A DNA stretch of 64,000 nt from an uncultured Halieaceae bacterium (GTDB taxonomy: Bacteria; Pseudomonadota; Gammaproteobacteria; Pseudomonadales; Halieaceae): the NCBI GenBank assembly GCA_913057135.1, contig CAJXNM010000011.1, forward strand, positions 1 to 64,000, in the 5' to 3' direction. This document shows, in pieces, positions 27,851-37,703 of the stretch (positions are counted from its first letter, which is position 1; each line of letters opens with the position of its first letter). Position numbers and translations under genes: made by a program. The notes under the pieces are model-generated. The model was given only the letters and a program-made list of their open reading frames with translations, ran no database searches and was not told the origin of the DNA.

Positions 27851-29554
27851 ATGAGTATCCTTGACCACTACCAGTCCGCTCGACAATTAACATTGCAACC
27901 GGGAACCCTCTTTGAGGTAGGGCATACCTCGGTTAACGGTGAAGACCTGCTTGCCTATGTTAATGCGCCGCAAAATCTTCGGGATATGTGGCAGCTAGCC
28001 ACCTTACACGGCGAGGCGGAGTATCTCGTTTACGGTGATGAACGCTGGACCTATAACCGTGCTGCGGAGGACGTTGCTGCGGTCGCGACATGGCTGCAGG
28101 AGCAGGGTATTGTCCCGGGTGATCGGGTGGCAATTGCTATGCGCAATTACCCCGAGTGGATGCTGGCCCACTGGGCTATCAATGCTGTCGGCGGTGTTGT
28201 CGTGGGTATGAACGCCTGGTGGGTGGCCGATGAGATGGCCTATGCATTGAATGACTCCCAGCCGAAACTGTTGATCGCCGATGATCGGCGCCTTGAAGCT
28301 TTCGCCGCCATTGCCGGTGATTTCCCCGATATGCAGGTTGTCTCGGTGCGTGAGCCCGAGAGCCCAGTTCCCGCCACTGACTGGCAATCGTTGCTGCAAT
28401 CGGGAGCCTCGTTGCCCACAGTGGCTATCGATCCCGACAGTGAAGCCTGTATCTTCTATACATCGGGCACCACTGGCAGACCCAAGGGAGCGCAGCTGAC
28501 TCACCGAAGCTGCGTCGCCAATATCATGAATGTCGGTGCTATGGGTCGTATCTACGCCACGGCGCAAACCCTCCATCGTGGTATCGAGGTGTCGGAACCG
28601 GTGGCACCCCCAACGGTCACTGCGCTCATTGCCACACCGTTATTTCACGTAACCGCAAACAACTGCATCGTGCAGGCGGGCACGGTTGCGGGTGGCAAAT
28701 TTATTCTGATGTACAAATGGGACCCCATTGAGGCCATGGGCCTTATCCAAAAGGAGCAGGTGACGACGCTAAGTGCGGTGCCAATGATGACCCGTGAGTT
28801 GTTAGCACACCCCGATCGGGAGGATTTTGATCTGTCGAGTCTTACCGCAATGGGTGGCGGTGGCGCGGCGATGCAGCCGGACCTGGTGGGGAAGGTGGCC
28901 GCCGAAACCCAAAAAGCGAAGCCGACCCAGGGGTACGGTATGACCGAAGTCAGCGGCATCATTACCTATATTGCCGGTGACTTGTTTTTGGCATTCCCCG
29001 AGAGCGCAGGTCCTGTGGTGCCTACCCTCGAAGCCCGCTGTGTCGACCATGAGGGCAATGTATTGGGCAGCGGCGAGATCGGCGAAGTGTGTGTTCGGGG
29101 CACGCCGGTTATCAAGGGTTACTTGAATCGTCCCGAGGCGACCCAGGAAACGATTGTGGACGGCTGGTTGCACACGGGTGACATTGGTTACATCGACGAC
29201 CACGGCTTCATCTATCTGGTTGATCGGGCCAAAGACATGATCTTGCGCGGTGGTGAGAACGTCTACGGTGCGGAAGTGGAGAACGCTATCTTTGATCATC
29301 CCGCCGTGTTGGAGTGCGTGGCATTCGCGGTTCCCGATGAGCGTTTAGGGGAAGAGGTGGGCGCTGCCATTCACTTAAAAGAGGGTGCGTTACTCGACGC
29401 TGCAGGCTTGCGCGAACACCTCGCCTCAAAGCTCGCGGCTTTTAAGATACCGCGCTACATCTGGTTCTTGTCGGAGCCTCTGCCACGCAACGCTAACGGT
29501 AAGTTTCTTAAGCGTGAACTCAAAGAGGTGCTTGATCCTGCCAGCGCTGACTGA
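27851..29554 (+). CDS. AMP-dependent acyl-CoA synthetase
   Basis: FYTSGTTGRPKGAQLTHRS, GYGMTEVSG, VDRAKDMILRGGENVYGAEVEN. Confidence 0.93.
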   Translation: MSILDHYQSARQLTLQPGTLFEVGHTSVNGEDLLAYVNAPQNLRDMWQLATLHGEAEYLVYGDERWTYNRAAEDVAAVATWLQEQGIVPGDRVAIAMRNYPEWMLAHWAINAVGGVVVGMNAWWVADEMAYALNDSQPKLLIADDRRLEAFAAIAGDFPDMQVVSVREPESPVPATDWQSLLQSGASLPTVAIDPDSEACIFYTSGTTGRPKGAQLTHRSCVANIMNVGAMGRIYATAQTLHRGIEVSEPVAPPTVTALIATPLFHVTANNCIVQAGTVAGGKFILMYKWDPIEAMGLIQKEQVTTLSAVPMMTRELLAHPDREDFDLSSLTAMGGGGAAMQPDLVGKVAAETQKAKPTQGYGMTEVSGIITYIAGDLFLAFPESAGPVVPTLEARCVDHEGNVLGSGEIGEVCVRGTPVIKGYLNRPEATQETIVDGWLHTGDIGYIDDHGFIYLVDRAKDMILRGGENVYGAEVENAIFDHPAVLECVAFAVPDERLGEEVGAAIHLKEGALLDAAGLREHLASKLAAFKIPRYIWFLSEPLPRNANGKFLKRELKEVLDPASAD

Positions 29555-29615
29555 GCCAGCAGGGCGCTGTTTGACGCTATAACAATGACGCAACCATTAG
29601 ACGTTGGAGACTATT

Positions 29616-30791
29616 ATGCTGCCCCGACACTTTACTGAAGAACAAACCTTATTTCGCAGCGCGTATCGCCGATTTTTGGCCGAGGAAGTGGTGCCCCACA
29701 TGGAGCGATTCCGGGACCAGGGCATTGTCGATCGCGCGATCTTCCAAAAGGCGGGGGAGCAGGGCTTTCTGATGGTTTGGCCCGACGAGGCCTACGGCGG
29801 CATGGGTGATTACGACATTCGTTGGGAGCAGGTGATCATCGAAGAGTTGGCCTATGCCCGGGCATCGGATTGGTTTGGTTCTCTCCACAGTCGCATCGTG
29901 GGCCCCTATATCACCCGTTTTGGCAGTAAAGAACAGCAGGATCGCTATATGCCAGCTGCGGTAAAAGGCGATGTCATATTGGCCATTGCCATGACCGAAC
30001 CCGATGCCGGCAGTAATCTGGCAGGTATGCGAACCACCGCGGTTGAAGAGGGTGATTATTGGCGTATTAACGGCCAGAAGACCTATATTTCAAACGGCAT
30101 CAATTGTGACTTGGTTATCGTGGCTGCCAAAACCGATCCGCAAAACAATCCCCATGCCATGACATTGTTCCTGGTGGAGTCCGGTTTTGAGGGATTTGAG
30201 CGTGGCCGCAATTTGAAGAAGCTCGGCCTTAAAGCACAAGACACGGCAGAGTTATTCTTTAATGACTGTAAAGTCCCCAAAGCCAATGTGCTCGGTGAAG
30301 TCCACAAGGGCTTCTACTACTTAATGGAGGGCCTGGCAGAGGAGCGCTTGCTAGGTGCTATCGGTTACCTTGCGGGCGCCCAGTTGTCCTGGGACTTGAC
30401 GGCCCAGTTTGTCAAAGAGCGCGAGGTGTTCGGTAAGCCCTTGGCACATATGCAGAATACCCAATTCAAAATGGCCGAGCTGCGAACCGAACTTGATATC
30501 TGCCAAACCTTTATCGACCAGTGCACATTGGCCTTTAACCGTGGCGAGTTATCCGCTGCTGATGCGGCGAAAGCAAAATTGAAGACCTCAGAGCTTCAGC
30601 AACAGGTGGCGGATGAGGGACTGCAACTTCATGGGGGCGCGGGCTTCATGGATGAATATCCCATTAGCCGACAGTGTGCCGACGCAAAGATAGCCACCAT
30701 CTACGCGGGCAGTTCTGAGATCATGAAGTTAATCATTGGCCGAGATTGCTTGGGGGATGACTACAGTCCCTTCAACACTCGAAACTTTTGA
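29616..30791 (+). CDS. Acyl-CoA dehydrogenase
   Basis: AIAMTEPDAGSNLAGMRTTA, NGQKTYISNG, REVFGKPLAHMQN, IYAGSSEIMKLIIGR. Confidence 0.95.
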   Translation: MLPRHFTEEQTLFRSAYRRFLAEEVVPHMERFRDQGIVDRAIFQKAGEQGFLMVWPDEAYGGMGDYDIRWEQVIIEELAYARASDWFGSLHSRIVGPYITRFGSKEQQDRYMPAAVKGDVILAIAMTEPDAGSNLAGMRTTAVEEGDYWRINGQKTYISNGINCDLVIVAAKTDPQNNPHAMTLFLVESGFEGFERGRNLKKLGLKAQDTAELFFNDCKVPKANVLGEVHKGFYYLMEGLAEERLLGAIGYLAGAQLSWDLTAQFVKEREVFGKPLAHMQNTQFKMAELRTELDICQTFIDQCTLAFNRGELSAADAAKAKLKTSELQQQVADEGLQLHGGAGFMDEYPISRQCADAKIATIYAGSSEIMKLIIGRDCLGDDYSPFNTRNF

Positions 30792-30842
30792 TGGGCATGC
30801 CTGTCAATAACCATCCCTGCCACACCCGCTTAGGAGCCCCAC

Positions 30843-31634
30843 TTGGAACAGTTCACCAGCCTAGCCCTGACAAAAACCGGCTCAGTGGCCACACTGGCCT
30901 TCGATAGGCCTGAGCATCTCAATAGTTTTGACAGTGTCATGCGCCGCTCTTTCGTAGCGGCGGCCCAGTACCTTGAGCAGCAGGAAGACATCGAGGTGGT
31001 TGTCCTTACGGGTAACGGGCGGGCCTTCGGTGCCGGCGCTGACTTGGCCGAGCAAGAAGAGGGTTTAAATGACGGCGCCAGCGTGCAAGCGATGCTGGAA
31101 TCCGAGTACAAGCCCGGTGTCCTTGCTATCGGTGAGTCCACGAAAACCTGGATTGCCGCGGTCAATGGACCGTGTGCGGGTATCAGCGTTTCCTATGCCA
31201 TGGCCTGCGATCTGTGTGTGATCGCAGATAGCGCATTTCTTTACCAGCCCTTCGCGGCTATCGGCTTAGTGCCCGATGGGGGCGCCACCTGGTTGCTCCC
31301 TCAGCGCATCGGTACCTTGCGCGCCTTTGAACTGATGATTCTCGGCGAGAAGGTGCGTGCCGATAAAGCGCTCGAGTGGGGTTTGGTCAATCGTGTGTTC
31401 ACGACAGACAGTTTTGCCGATGACGTGGCTGAATTCGCCGCCGACGTAGCGGGACGGTCGCCGCTTGCCCGGCGCTACACCAAACAGGCTCTTCGCGCTG
31501 CGACCGGTCTCTCGCTCTCTGACACCATCAGCTACGAGGCGGAGCTTCAAAAGCTGTGTATCGACAGTGAAGATTGTAGCAATGCCATTGCCGCCTTCCT
31601 GAAGAAAGAGACGCCCACCTGGCGTGGCCGTTAG
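30843..31634 (+). CDS. Enoyl-CoA hydratase/isomerase (TTG start)
   Basis: FDRPEHLNSFDSVM, GNGRAFGAGADLAE, AVNGPCAGISVSYAMACDLCV. Confidence 0.93.
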   Translation: MEQFTSLALTKTGSVATLAFDRPEHLNSFDSVMRRSFVAAAQYLEQQEDIEVVVLTGNGRAFGAGADLAEQEEGLNDGASVQAMLESEYKPGVLAIGESTKTWIAAVNGPCAGISVSYAMACDLCVIADSAFLYQPFAAIGLVPDGGATWLLPQRIGTLRAFELMILGEKVRADKALEWGLVNRVFTTDSFADDVAEFAADVAGRSPLARRYTKQALRAATGLSLSDTISYEAELQKLCIDSEDCSNAIAAFLKKETPTWRGR

Positions 31635-31669
31635 GGGCCAGTGCCGTAGGTTGCGCCTTAGGGTGTGGA

Positions 31670-34417
31670 TCAAGTAGCAACGACCACCCTGAGTGCATGG
31701 GCTGCGCTGCGCGCATCGGCAATAGCACGCTGGCTTGCTTCGATACGCGCATCGATGGCTTCAATCTCGCTGGGGCGTACGCTTGGATTGACCGAGCTTA
31801 GGTAAACCAGACGATCCCGCTCTTCCCCAAGGGACTCGACCATAGCGCTCAGGGCCTTGCTGCGCAGTTCATCGAGCTGCGCTTGTGCCAGTTGATCGGC
31901 TTTAGCCAACTGCCGCTCGAGTAGGGGTTTGATCTGACGAATCACCCCGGCCGATGTGGCTGGCGGGATCGATTCAAGCATGCGGTTTAGCGCGTCATGA
32001 GTCACCGTGGCCGCCACATCGCGACCATCTGGGCCAATGACGAGTCGCAGGGGCGTCATCGGCAAGAAACGGCCCAACTCTAGATTGGCGGGGGCTAAAC
32101 AATCGATGCCATAAATGGCTTCAAGCAATACCGTTCCAGGCCGAATTTTCGGATGCTTAAGGGTGCCGATGGCCGCATTGCCTAATTCACTGGCAGCCAC
32201 AATGGACATTGCTTCACGGATGAGGGGATGCTCCCACGTCAAAAACTGCACATCGTCCCTTGCCAGTGCAGTGGCGCGACTGAAGGTAACGGTGGTGCCG
32301 TCCTCGTCTAAGCCCGGCAGGTCCCCGGTGATCATCATCTCGGATGGACGCAGCACGTAGCAGGTATCGGAGTGCAAATCTTGCGTGATACCGATACGAT
32401 CGAAGAGCAGTTCGGCGTATTGCTCAATCTGCTCGGGTGCTTCTTCCCTGCGCACCGCGTCAATCACCGCTTGTCCCTGGGTCGGATCATGGGAGTTGAG
32501 CTCAAGTAATCGATCCCGGCCCTGTTCCATTTCTCGCTCGAGATTTTCTCGTAGCGCTCGGCTGACCGCGATCAACTCATCGTTGTCACCTAGCGGGTCT
32601 TCTAGGGCAAGGGTTAGCGGTGTCAGTACCTGCTCATAGACCGTGTGTCCCACGGCGCAGGCGGTGGTGAAGGCGGTGAGTCCCTCGTTATGCCAGCGGT
32701 AGAGGACCGCTTGCGCGCTGTCCTCGAGATACGGTACATGAATATGGACGTCTTGCTCTTGCCCGATGCGATCGAGGCGCCCGATACGCTGCTCCAGCAA
32801 GTCGGGATTTTCGGGCAAGTCAAAGCAAATAAGGTGATGGGCAAACTGGAAGTTTCGGCCTTCACTGCCGATCTCAGAGCAGATAAGGGCTTGCGCACCA
32901 CCGATATCATCAGCAAAGAAGGCGGCCGCTCGATCGCGCTCGATAAGACTCAGCCCCTCGTGGAAAGCGGCACAACGTATGCCAGCGCGAAGATGTAAAT
33001 GATGCTCTAACGCCAGAGCAGTATTGGCATTGGCCGCAATAATTAAGACCTTTGCGGGCCGCAGAGAGCGCAGGGTTTCCTCGAGCCAGTGCACCCGTGG
33101 ATCCTCGGCGAGCCACAAAGATTCTTCTACGGTTTGCTCTGGGTACAGATACTGACGTACTTCGCTGTAGCAGCTTGGGAACGGTAACGGCGCTGGATGT
33201 AATCGCCGTTTGGGGAAACCAGGCACCGAGCTTCGGGTGTTTCTAAAGAGCACGCGACCCGTTCCGTAGCGGTCGAGTAGTTGCCGTATTTGCTGTTCAG
33301 GCTCAAGGGTTAGGTCAATACCCTCGGGTATTTGCGGGGGCACTTCATCGGCTTGTAAAGCCTCGATGACAGCATTCCACTGCCCATAATGCTGTTGTTC
33401 TTCCTGAAATTGAGCGAAATCTTGGAAACGGTTGGGATCTAGTAAGCGCAGGCGTGCGAAGTGACTCTCGACACCCGCCTGCTCTGGCGTCGCGGTCAGT
33501 AGTAACAAGCCGCTGCACAGTTGAGACAGGTTTTCGACGAACTGATACAGCTCGCCGCGATCGCTCTCTTGCCAATTAAGGTGGTGAGCCTCATCGACGA
33601 CAACGATATCCCAATCCGCATCGAGTGCCATGGCGCGGGCTTCCGCTGACTGTCGGAACAGTGAGTAGGCTGTTAGTACTAGCTGTTCGCTATCGAAGGG
33701 GGACGCCTCGTGACCCTCTTCAAGCCGCGATTGATCAAACAGAGAGAACGACAGATTAAAGCGCCGAAGCATTTCCACCAGCCACTGGTGAATCAGCGCG
33801 TCCGGTACGATGACAAGGACCCGCGCCGCTCGGCCGGTCAGTAACTGTTGTGACAGGATCAGGCCCGCTTCAATGGTTTTACCCAAACCGACCTCGTCGG
33901 CAAGCAAGACACGGGGCGCGAAACGCCGCCCAACCTCATGGGCAATGTACATTTGGTGGGACAGCAGTGATGTTCGGGCACCCAATAGACCGCGGACGGT
34001 GTGCCCTGCAGTGGCTGCGCGATGCATTAATGTGGCGTAGCGCAGCTGGAAATCGATCAGCTTATCGAACTGATTGTTCAGCACGCGATCTTGTGGGGCG
34101 CTCAGTTGGATATGGGGATCGAGCTCTAGCTCCGAGACCCACTCTCGGGCACCACCATTGACGATTTCGTAGCTCAAGACGCCGGCTTGTTCCGATACCG
34201 ACTCGACTGGGTAGTGGTGGCCATTGCTGCGATTAAGCGTATCGCCCGGTTTCAAAGCCAATCGTGTTAAGGGCGCACGGTCGAGGGCATAGGTGCGGTC
34301 CTCGCCTACCGCCGGAAAGTGAAGAGTGACCCTGCGACCCTCTAGTTCAACAACAATCCCCAGTCCAAGTTCTACATCGGCATGGCTGACCCAGCGCTGC
34401 CCTAGTGCATATTCCAT
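31670..34417 (-). CDS. rapA: RNA polymerase-associated SWI/SNF ATPase
   Basis: LADEVGLGKTIEAGLILSQQLL, VVDEAHHL, SEIGSEGRNFQFAHHLICFDLPENPDLLEQRIGRLDRIGQ. Confidence 0.96.
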   Translation of the reverse strand: MEYALGQRWVSHADVELGLGIVVELEGRRVTLHFPAVGEDRTYALDRAPLTRLALKPGDTLNRSNGHHYPVESVSEQAGVLSYEIVNGGAREWVSELELDPHIQLSAPQDRVLNNQFDKLIDFQLRYATLMHRAATAGHTVRGLLGARTSLLSHQMYIAHEVGRRFAPRVLLADEVGLGKTIEAGLILSQQLLTGRAARVLVIVPDALIHQWLVEMLRRFNLSFSLFDQSRLEEGHEASPFDSEQLVLTAYSLFRQSAEARAMALDADWDIVVVDEAHHLNWQESDRGELYQFVENLSQLCSGLLLLTATPEQAGVESHFARLRLLDPNRFQDFAQFQEEQQHYGQWNAVIEALQADEVPPQIPEGIDLTLEPEQQIRQLLDRYGTGRVLFRNTRSSVPGFPKRRLHPAPLPFPSCYSEVRQYLYPEQTVEESLWLAEDPRVHWLEETLRSLRPAKVLIIAANANTALALEHHLHLRAGIRCAAFHEGLSLIERDRAAAFFADDIGGAQALICSEIGSEGRNFQFAHHLICFDLPENPDLLEQRIGRLDRIGQEQDVHIHVPYLEDSAQAVLYRWHNEGLTAFTTACAVGHTVYEQVLTPLTLALEDPLGDNDELIAVSRALRENLEREMEQGRDRLLELNSHDPTQGQAVIDAVRREEAPEQIEQYAELLFDRIGITQDLHSDTCYVLRPSEMMITGDLPGLDEDGTTVTFSRATALARDDVQFLTWEHPLIREAMSIVAASELGNAAIGTLKHPKIRPGTVLLEAIYGIDCLAPANLELGRFLPMTPLRLVIGPDGRDVAATVTHDALNRMLESIPPATSAGVIRQIKPLLERQLAKADQLAQAQLDELRSKALSAMVESLGEERDRLVYLSSVNPSVRPSEIEAIDARIEASQRAIADARSAAHALRVVVAT

Positions 34418-35229
34418 TAAATAGACTCAAAAAATAAGGTGTAGCTGTTACGTCGACAGGTCGCCAGTAACTGCTCAATGGGGCAGTGCTTAATCTCGGC
34501 GATTTTCTCAGCGACGAACGGCAAGTAATAAGGTGTATTAACCCGCCCTCGGTAGGGTACCGGGGTCAGGTAGGGTGAATCGGTTTCTAGCACCAGTTGC
34601 TCAAGGGGACAGGCACTGACGACGGCGCGGACATTGTCAGCATTTTTGAACGTGGTAATGCCGTTAAATCCAAGATAAAAACCTTCAGACAGGCAGTATT
34701 CGGCCAGCTCAAGGCTACTGGTGAAACTGTGGATGACGCCGCCTTTACGCAATTGCCCGGAAATATTGGCCAGTATCGCCCGGGTGTCAGCGTCCGCTTC
34801 GCGGGTGTGGATCACTACCGGTAGGTCCAATTCAATGGCCAGCGCTAATTGCGCCTCAAACGCTCGAGCTTGGGCGTTGCGATCCGCGTGGTCGTAGTAG
34901 TAATCGAGACCAATTTCCCCAATCGCAACGATACGGGGGTGCATGGCACCAGTGCGCACAAGCTCCGCTACCTGTGCATCCCAATGCTCCGCCTCATGGG
35001 GGTGGATGCCCTGGGTGCCCCAAATACGATCGGATGTCTCTGTAAGTGCAATCACAGCACGTTGATTGTCAGGGGAGACCCCAATGGTAATCAGCCGTTC
35101 AACACCGACCTCAAGGCTGCTCGATAACACGCCCTCTAGCGCATCGGCATCAAGATAGTCCAGGTGGCAGTGGGTTTCGACGATGGGCGTTTCAAATCGG
35201 GGTACAGGTCTGGGGTTTTTCTTGGACAT
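34417..35229 (-). CDS. TatD family deoxyribonuclease
   Basis: VETHCHLDYLDAD, IGEIGLDYYYDHAD, VIHTREAD, LETDSPYLTPVPYRGRVNTP. Confidence 0.93.
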   Translation of the reverse strand: MSKKNPRPVPRFETPIVETHCHLDYLDADALEGVLSSSLEVGVERLITIGVSPDNQRAVIALTETSDRIWGTQGIHPHEAEHWDAQVAELVRTGAMHPRIVAIGEIGLDYYYDHADRNAQARAFEAQLALAIELDLPVVIHTREADADTRAILANISGQLRKGGVIHSFTSSLELAEYCLSEGFYLGFNGITTFKNADNVRAVVSACPLEQLVLETDSPYLTPVPYRGRVNTPYYLPFVAEKIAEIKHCPIEQLLATCRRNSYTLFFESI

Positions 35230-35313
35230 CGTTACATTCAGCCGCCGTGAGCGGAAATTATCGCATGGCTGGGTAGGCAATCCCAAGAAGCTCTTGCTAA
35301 AAGGTATTGCTTA

Positions 35314-36255
35314 TCAGCCCCGGTGAACGGTGCGCATTCGCATGCCGCGGACGGTATCGACAATCTCACTCCACAGCCATTGGTGAATAGCCGAGCGCGC
35401 GGTACGTTCATGACTGACCAAGGTGTAATCCACCGTTTGTGCCTCTCCGGGTGGAAGGGGCAGGGCAACAACGTCCCGGGTGACCCCGTCATTACGGGCC
35501 AAATAGGCGGGGCAAATTAGGGTGTAATCGGTCTCCCGCAGGACCTCGAGGGCTGTCAGTAAATGGGAGGTCTCCAACATGCCCGGTGGGCTCTGCACAA
35601 AATCGTCCGCTTCAAAGCTGGGTAAGCTGAGGTCCTCCCGGTCGGATACATAGAGACTGATCATCGGGTACTGGCTCAGGGCGAGTCGGGTCAGAGGCTT
35701 GCCAATCAGCGGATGATTGCGGCGGACAAACACGGCCAGGGGAGAACTACCTAGCGATTGGTGTCGATACTCACGGGGGTAGTTGGGCCGGCTGAGCTGT
35801 ATGGCGAAATCCAGCTCGCCCGTTGCCAGACGCTCGAGCTGCCGCTCGACTCGGGTAATGGTGCGCAGTTTGAGCTTGGGTGCCACGCTCTGCAGTCGAG
35901 CACTCAGCGGCGGTAACAGTGACATACCCACGTATTCAGAGATGGCCAGGGTGATATCGCCCCGGTAGTTCCTGGGTGAAAACTCACCACCATCCAGCAA
36001 CGACTCGATACTCGAGAGTATCTGTTGCAACTCCGCCGCCAGCGCTTCGGCTCTTGGAGTGGGTTGAATACCGCGCTTTGAGCGCACAAACAAGGGGTCA
36101 TCGAAGGTGTCTCGCAGTCTAGCCAAGGTCTTCGACATGGCTGGCTGCGTTATCGAAAGTCTTTTCGCCGCTGAAGATACGCTTCTTTCTTCAAGCAACA
36201 CATGAAGTGAAACCAGAAGATTCAGATCGGTCTTTGCGAGGTTAGCTATATTCAT
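35314..36255 (-). CDS. LysR family transcriptional regulator
   Basis: N-term wHTH: DLNLLVSLHVLLEERSVSSAAKRLSITQPAMSKTLARLRDTFDDPLFVR. Confidence 0.95.
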   Translation of the reverse strand: MNIANLAKTDLNLLVSLHVLLEERSVSSAAKRLSITQPAMSKTLARLRDTFDDPLFVRSKRGIQPTPRAEALAAELQQILSSIESLLDGGEFSPRNYRGDITLAISEYVGMSLLPPLSARLQSVAPKLKLRTITRVERQLERLATGELDFAIQLSRPNYPREYRHQSLGSSPLAVFVRRNHPLIGKPLTRLALSQYPMISLYVSDREDLSLPSFEADDFVQSPPGMLETSHLLTALEVLRETDYTLICPAYLARNDGVTRDVVALPLPPGEAQTVDYTLVSHERTARSAIHQWLWSEIVDTVRGMRMRTVHRG

Positions 36256-36398
36256 GGCCCTAGTATGCCACGAGCGACTACTTGCAATAGATAAAAGTCA
36301 TTTGTTTTGACGCTTGATTTCGTGCAATTTAGTTGACGAACACAAGCGTTGGTCGTTTTGTTTTAACTAACCACCGCGCTTATGGTCCGGAGACATTT

Positions 36399-36423
36399 GC
36401 CCGCCCCATGGCGGGCTTTTTTT
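36399..36423 (+). terminator. Rho-independent terminator (GCCCGCC-CCAT-GGCGGGC-T7)
   Basis: Perfect 7-bp GC stem, 4-nt loop and 7 T; lies upstream of the 36442 CDS. Confidence 0.88.
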
Positions 36424-36441
36424 ATTTGCTATCCTCTTCCC

Positions 36442-37695
36442 ATGATGTCTCTTCACTGTTTAGCGCCACGCACTCAACGCCAACTCCGGTCAGCCCTAGT
36501 GCTGGTCTTGCTGTGGGGCAGTGCATTCGCCCAGGGGAATGATGATCCCTTTGGCATCAGCTTGCGTTTTGTTCCCACGGCGGCCATTGCCACCAATGAC
36601 CCACGTGGGTTCGCGCCGACGGCCCGCGGGGGTTTGGCTGTTCAGATGACAGAGTTAGAGGCCTATCTGCGAAAGGTTGGTGCCTTTGATCCCTCGCTCG
36701 CGCCTAGGCAGCTGGGTTTAGCGAGGTTGTTGGCGGAGTCGGGTGATCGAGAAGCCGCGCTGAAATACTATCGAGCCGCCCTGCACAATTTACGGATTAA
36801 CGGTGGACTCAATGATCTTGAGCAGATACCGGTGCTTGAGGAGCTCATGGCCTTACTGCAATCGCCGGCTGATATTCCCTTGTTGCGTAGCTATTCCGAT
36901 GAGTTGTTCCGGCTAGAGGGGCAGGGAGCGCAACCCTTCAACGAGAAGATTCTGCATGGGCTTGTAGCCTGGCTCGATCGTGAAACAGAACTGCTCCTCA
37001 GCCCCGAGGCGGATTCTCGGTGGTTATTAGACACTTACGAGCGAGCAGAAAACTGGCGCGAGACTATCTGCGCTGACGTGGCCTGGCAGGATCCGTGGTG
37101 CTCTGCGCTGACTGAACGCGTCATTGTCCTGCTTTACGTAATTGATTATTGGATCGAGCCGGTAGTTGTCACTGAGACCCGGTATAGTGCCTTCGAGCGT
37201 GAACCGCGAGCCCTCGGCGATTGGGGCCAGAGCCCCACGGACCAAAAACTCATTACCCTCGACAGGCGAGTGGCGTCACTAGGCAACGCAGCTATCGAGC
37301 AAGCCCTCGCCATTGACGATTCCCTGTCAATGATTCAACTGGCCGCAGACTGGGCCTGGTACCACAATCAGCGGGGTCTCGCCGCCGAGCGATGGGCGCT
37401 CCTTATTGATCGTGGCGTGGTGCTTAACACGCCGGCTCCGGTGCCTGCATTGTTGGGTGAGTTGCGTAACCCCTTGCTGGCAGAGACACGGGCAGAGGTT
37501 CACGTCTCGGCGAACATAACCGCCTCGGGGCGGGTAAGAGACTGCGCTGCAACGCTGCCGTCGGAAACAGAGGGTATTTCACCTTCCTATGTGTGTCGTC
37601 AGCTGCGAACAACGCGATTTCGCCCCGCTGTCGATAACGACGGTAACCGTCTCACGGCGTCCTACGAGGCACAGTTGTTGTTACTGAAAAACTAA
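36442..37695 (+). CDS. Secreted/periplasmic protein with helical-repeat-like N-term and TonB C-terminal-like domain
   Basis: Signal peptide-like N-term; C-term ETRAEVHVSANITASGRVRDC...VCRQLRTTRFRPAVDNDGNRL resembles TonB_C. Confidence 0.65.
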   Translation: MMSLHCLAPRTQRQLRSALVLVLLWGSAFAQGNDDPFGISLRFVPTAAIATNDPRGFAPTARGGLAVQMTELEAYLRKVGAFDPSLAPRQLGLARLLAESGDREAALKYYRAALHNLRINGGLNDLEQIPVLEELMALLQSPADIPLLRSYSDELFRLEGQGAQPFNEKILHGLVAWLDRETELLLSPEADSRWLLDTYERAENWRETICADVAWQDPWCSALTERVIVLLYVIDYWIEPVVVTETRYSAFEREPRALGDWGQSPTDQKLITLDRRVASLGNAAIEQALAIDDSLSMIQLAADWAWYHNQRGLAAERWALLIDRGVVLNTPAPVPALLGELRNPLLAETRAEVHVSANITASGRVRDCAATLPSETEGISPSYVCRQLRTTRFRPAVDNDGNRLTASYEAQLLLLKN

Positions 37696-37703
37696 AGCCC
37701 TTG

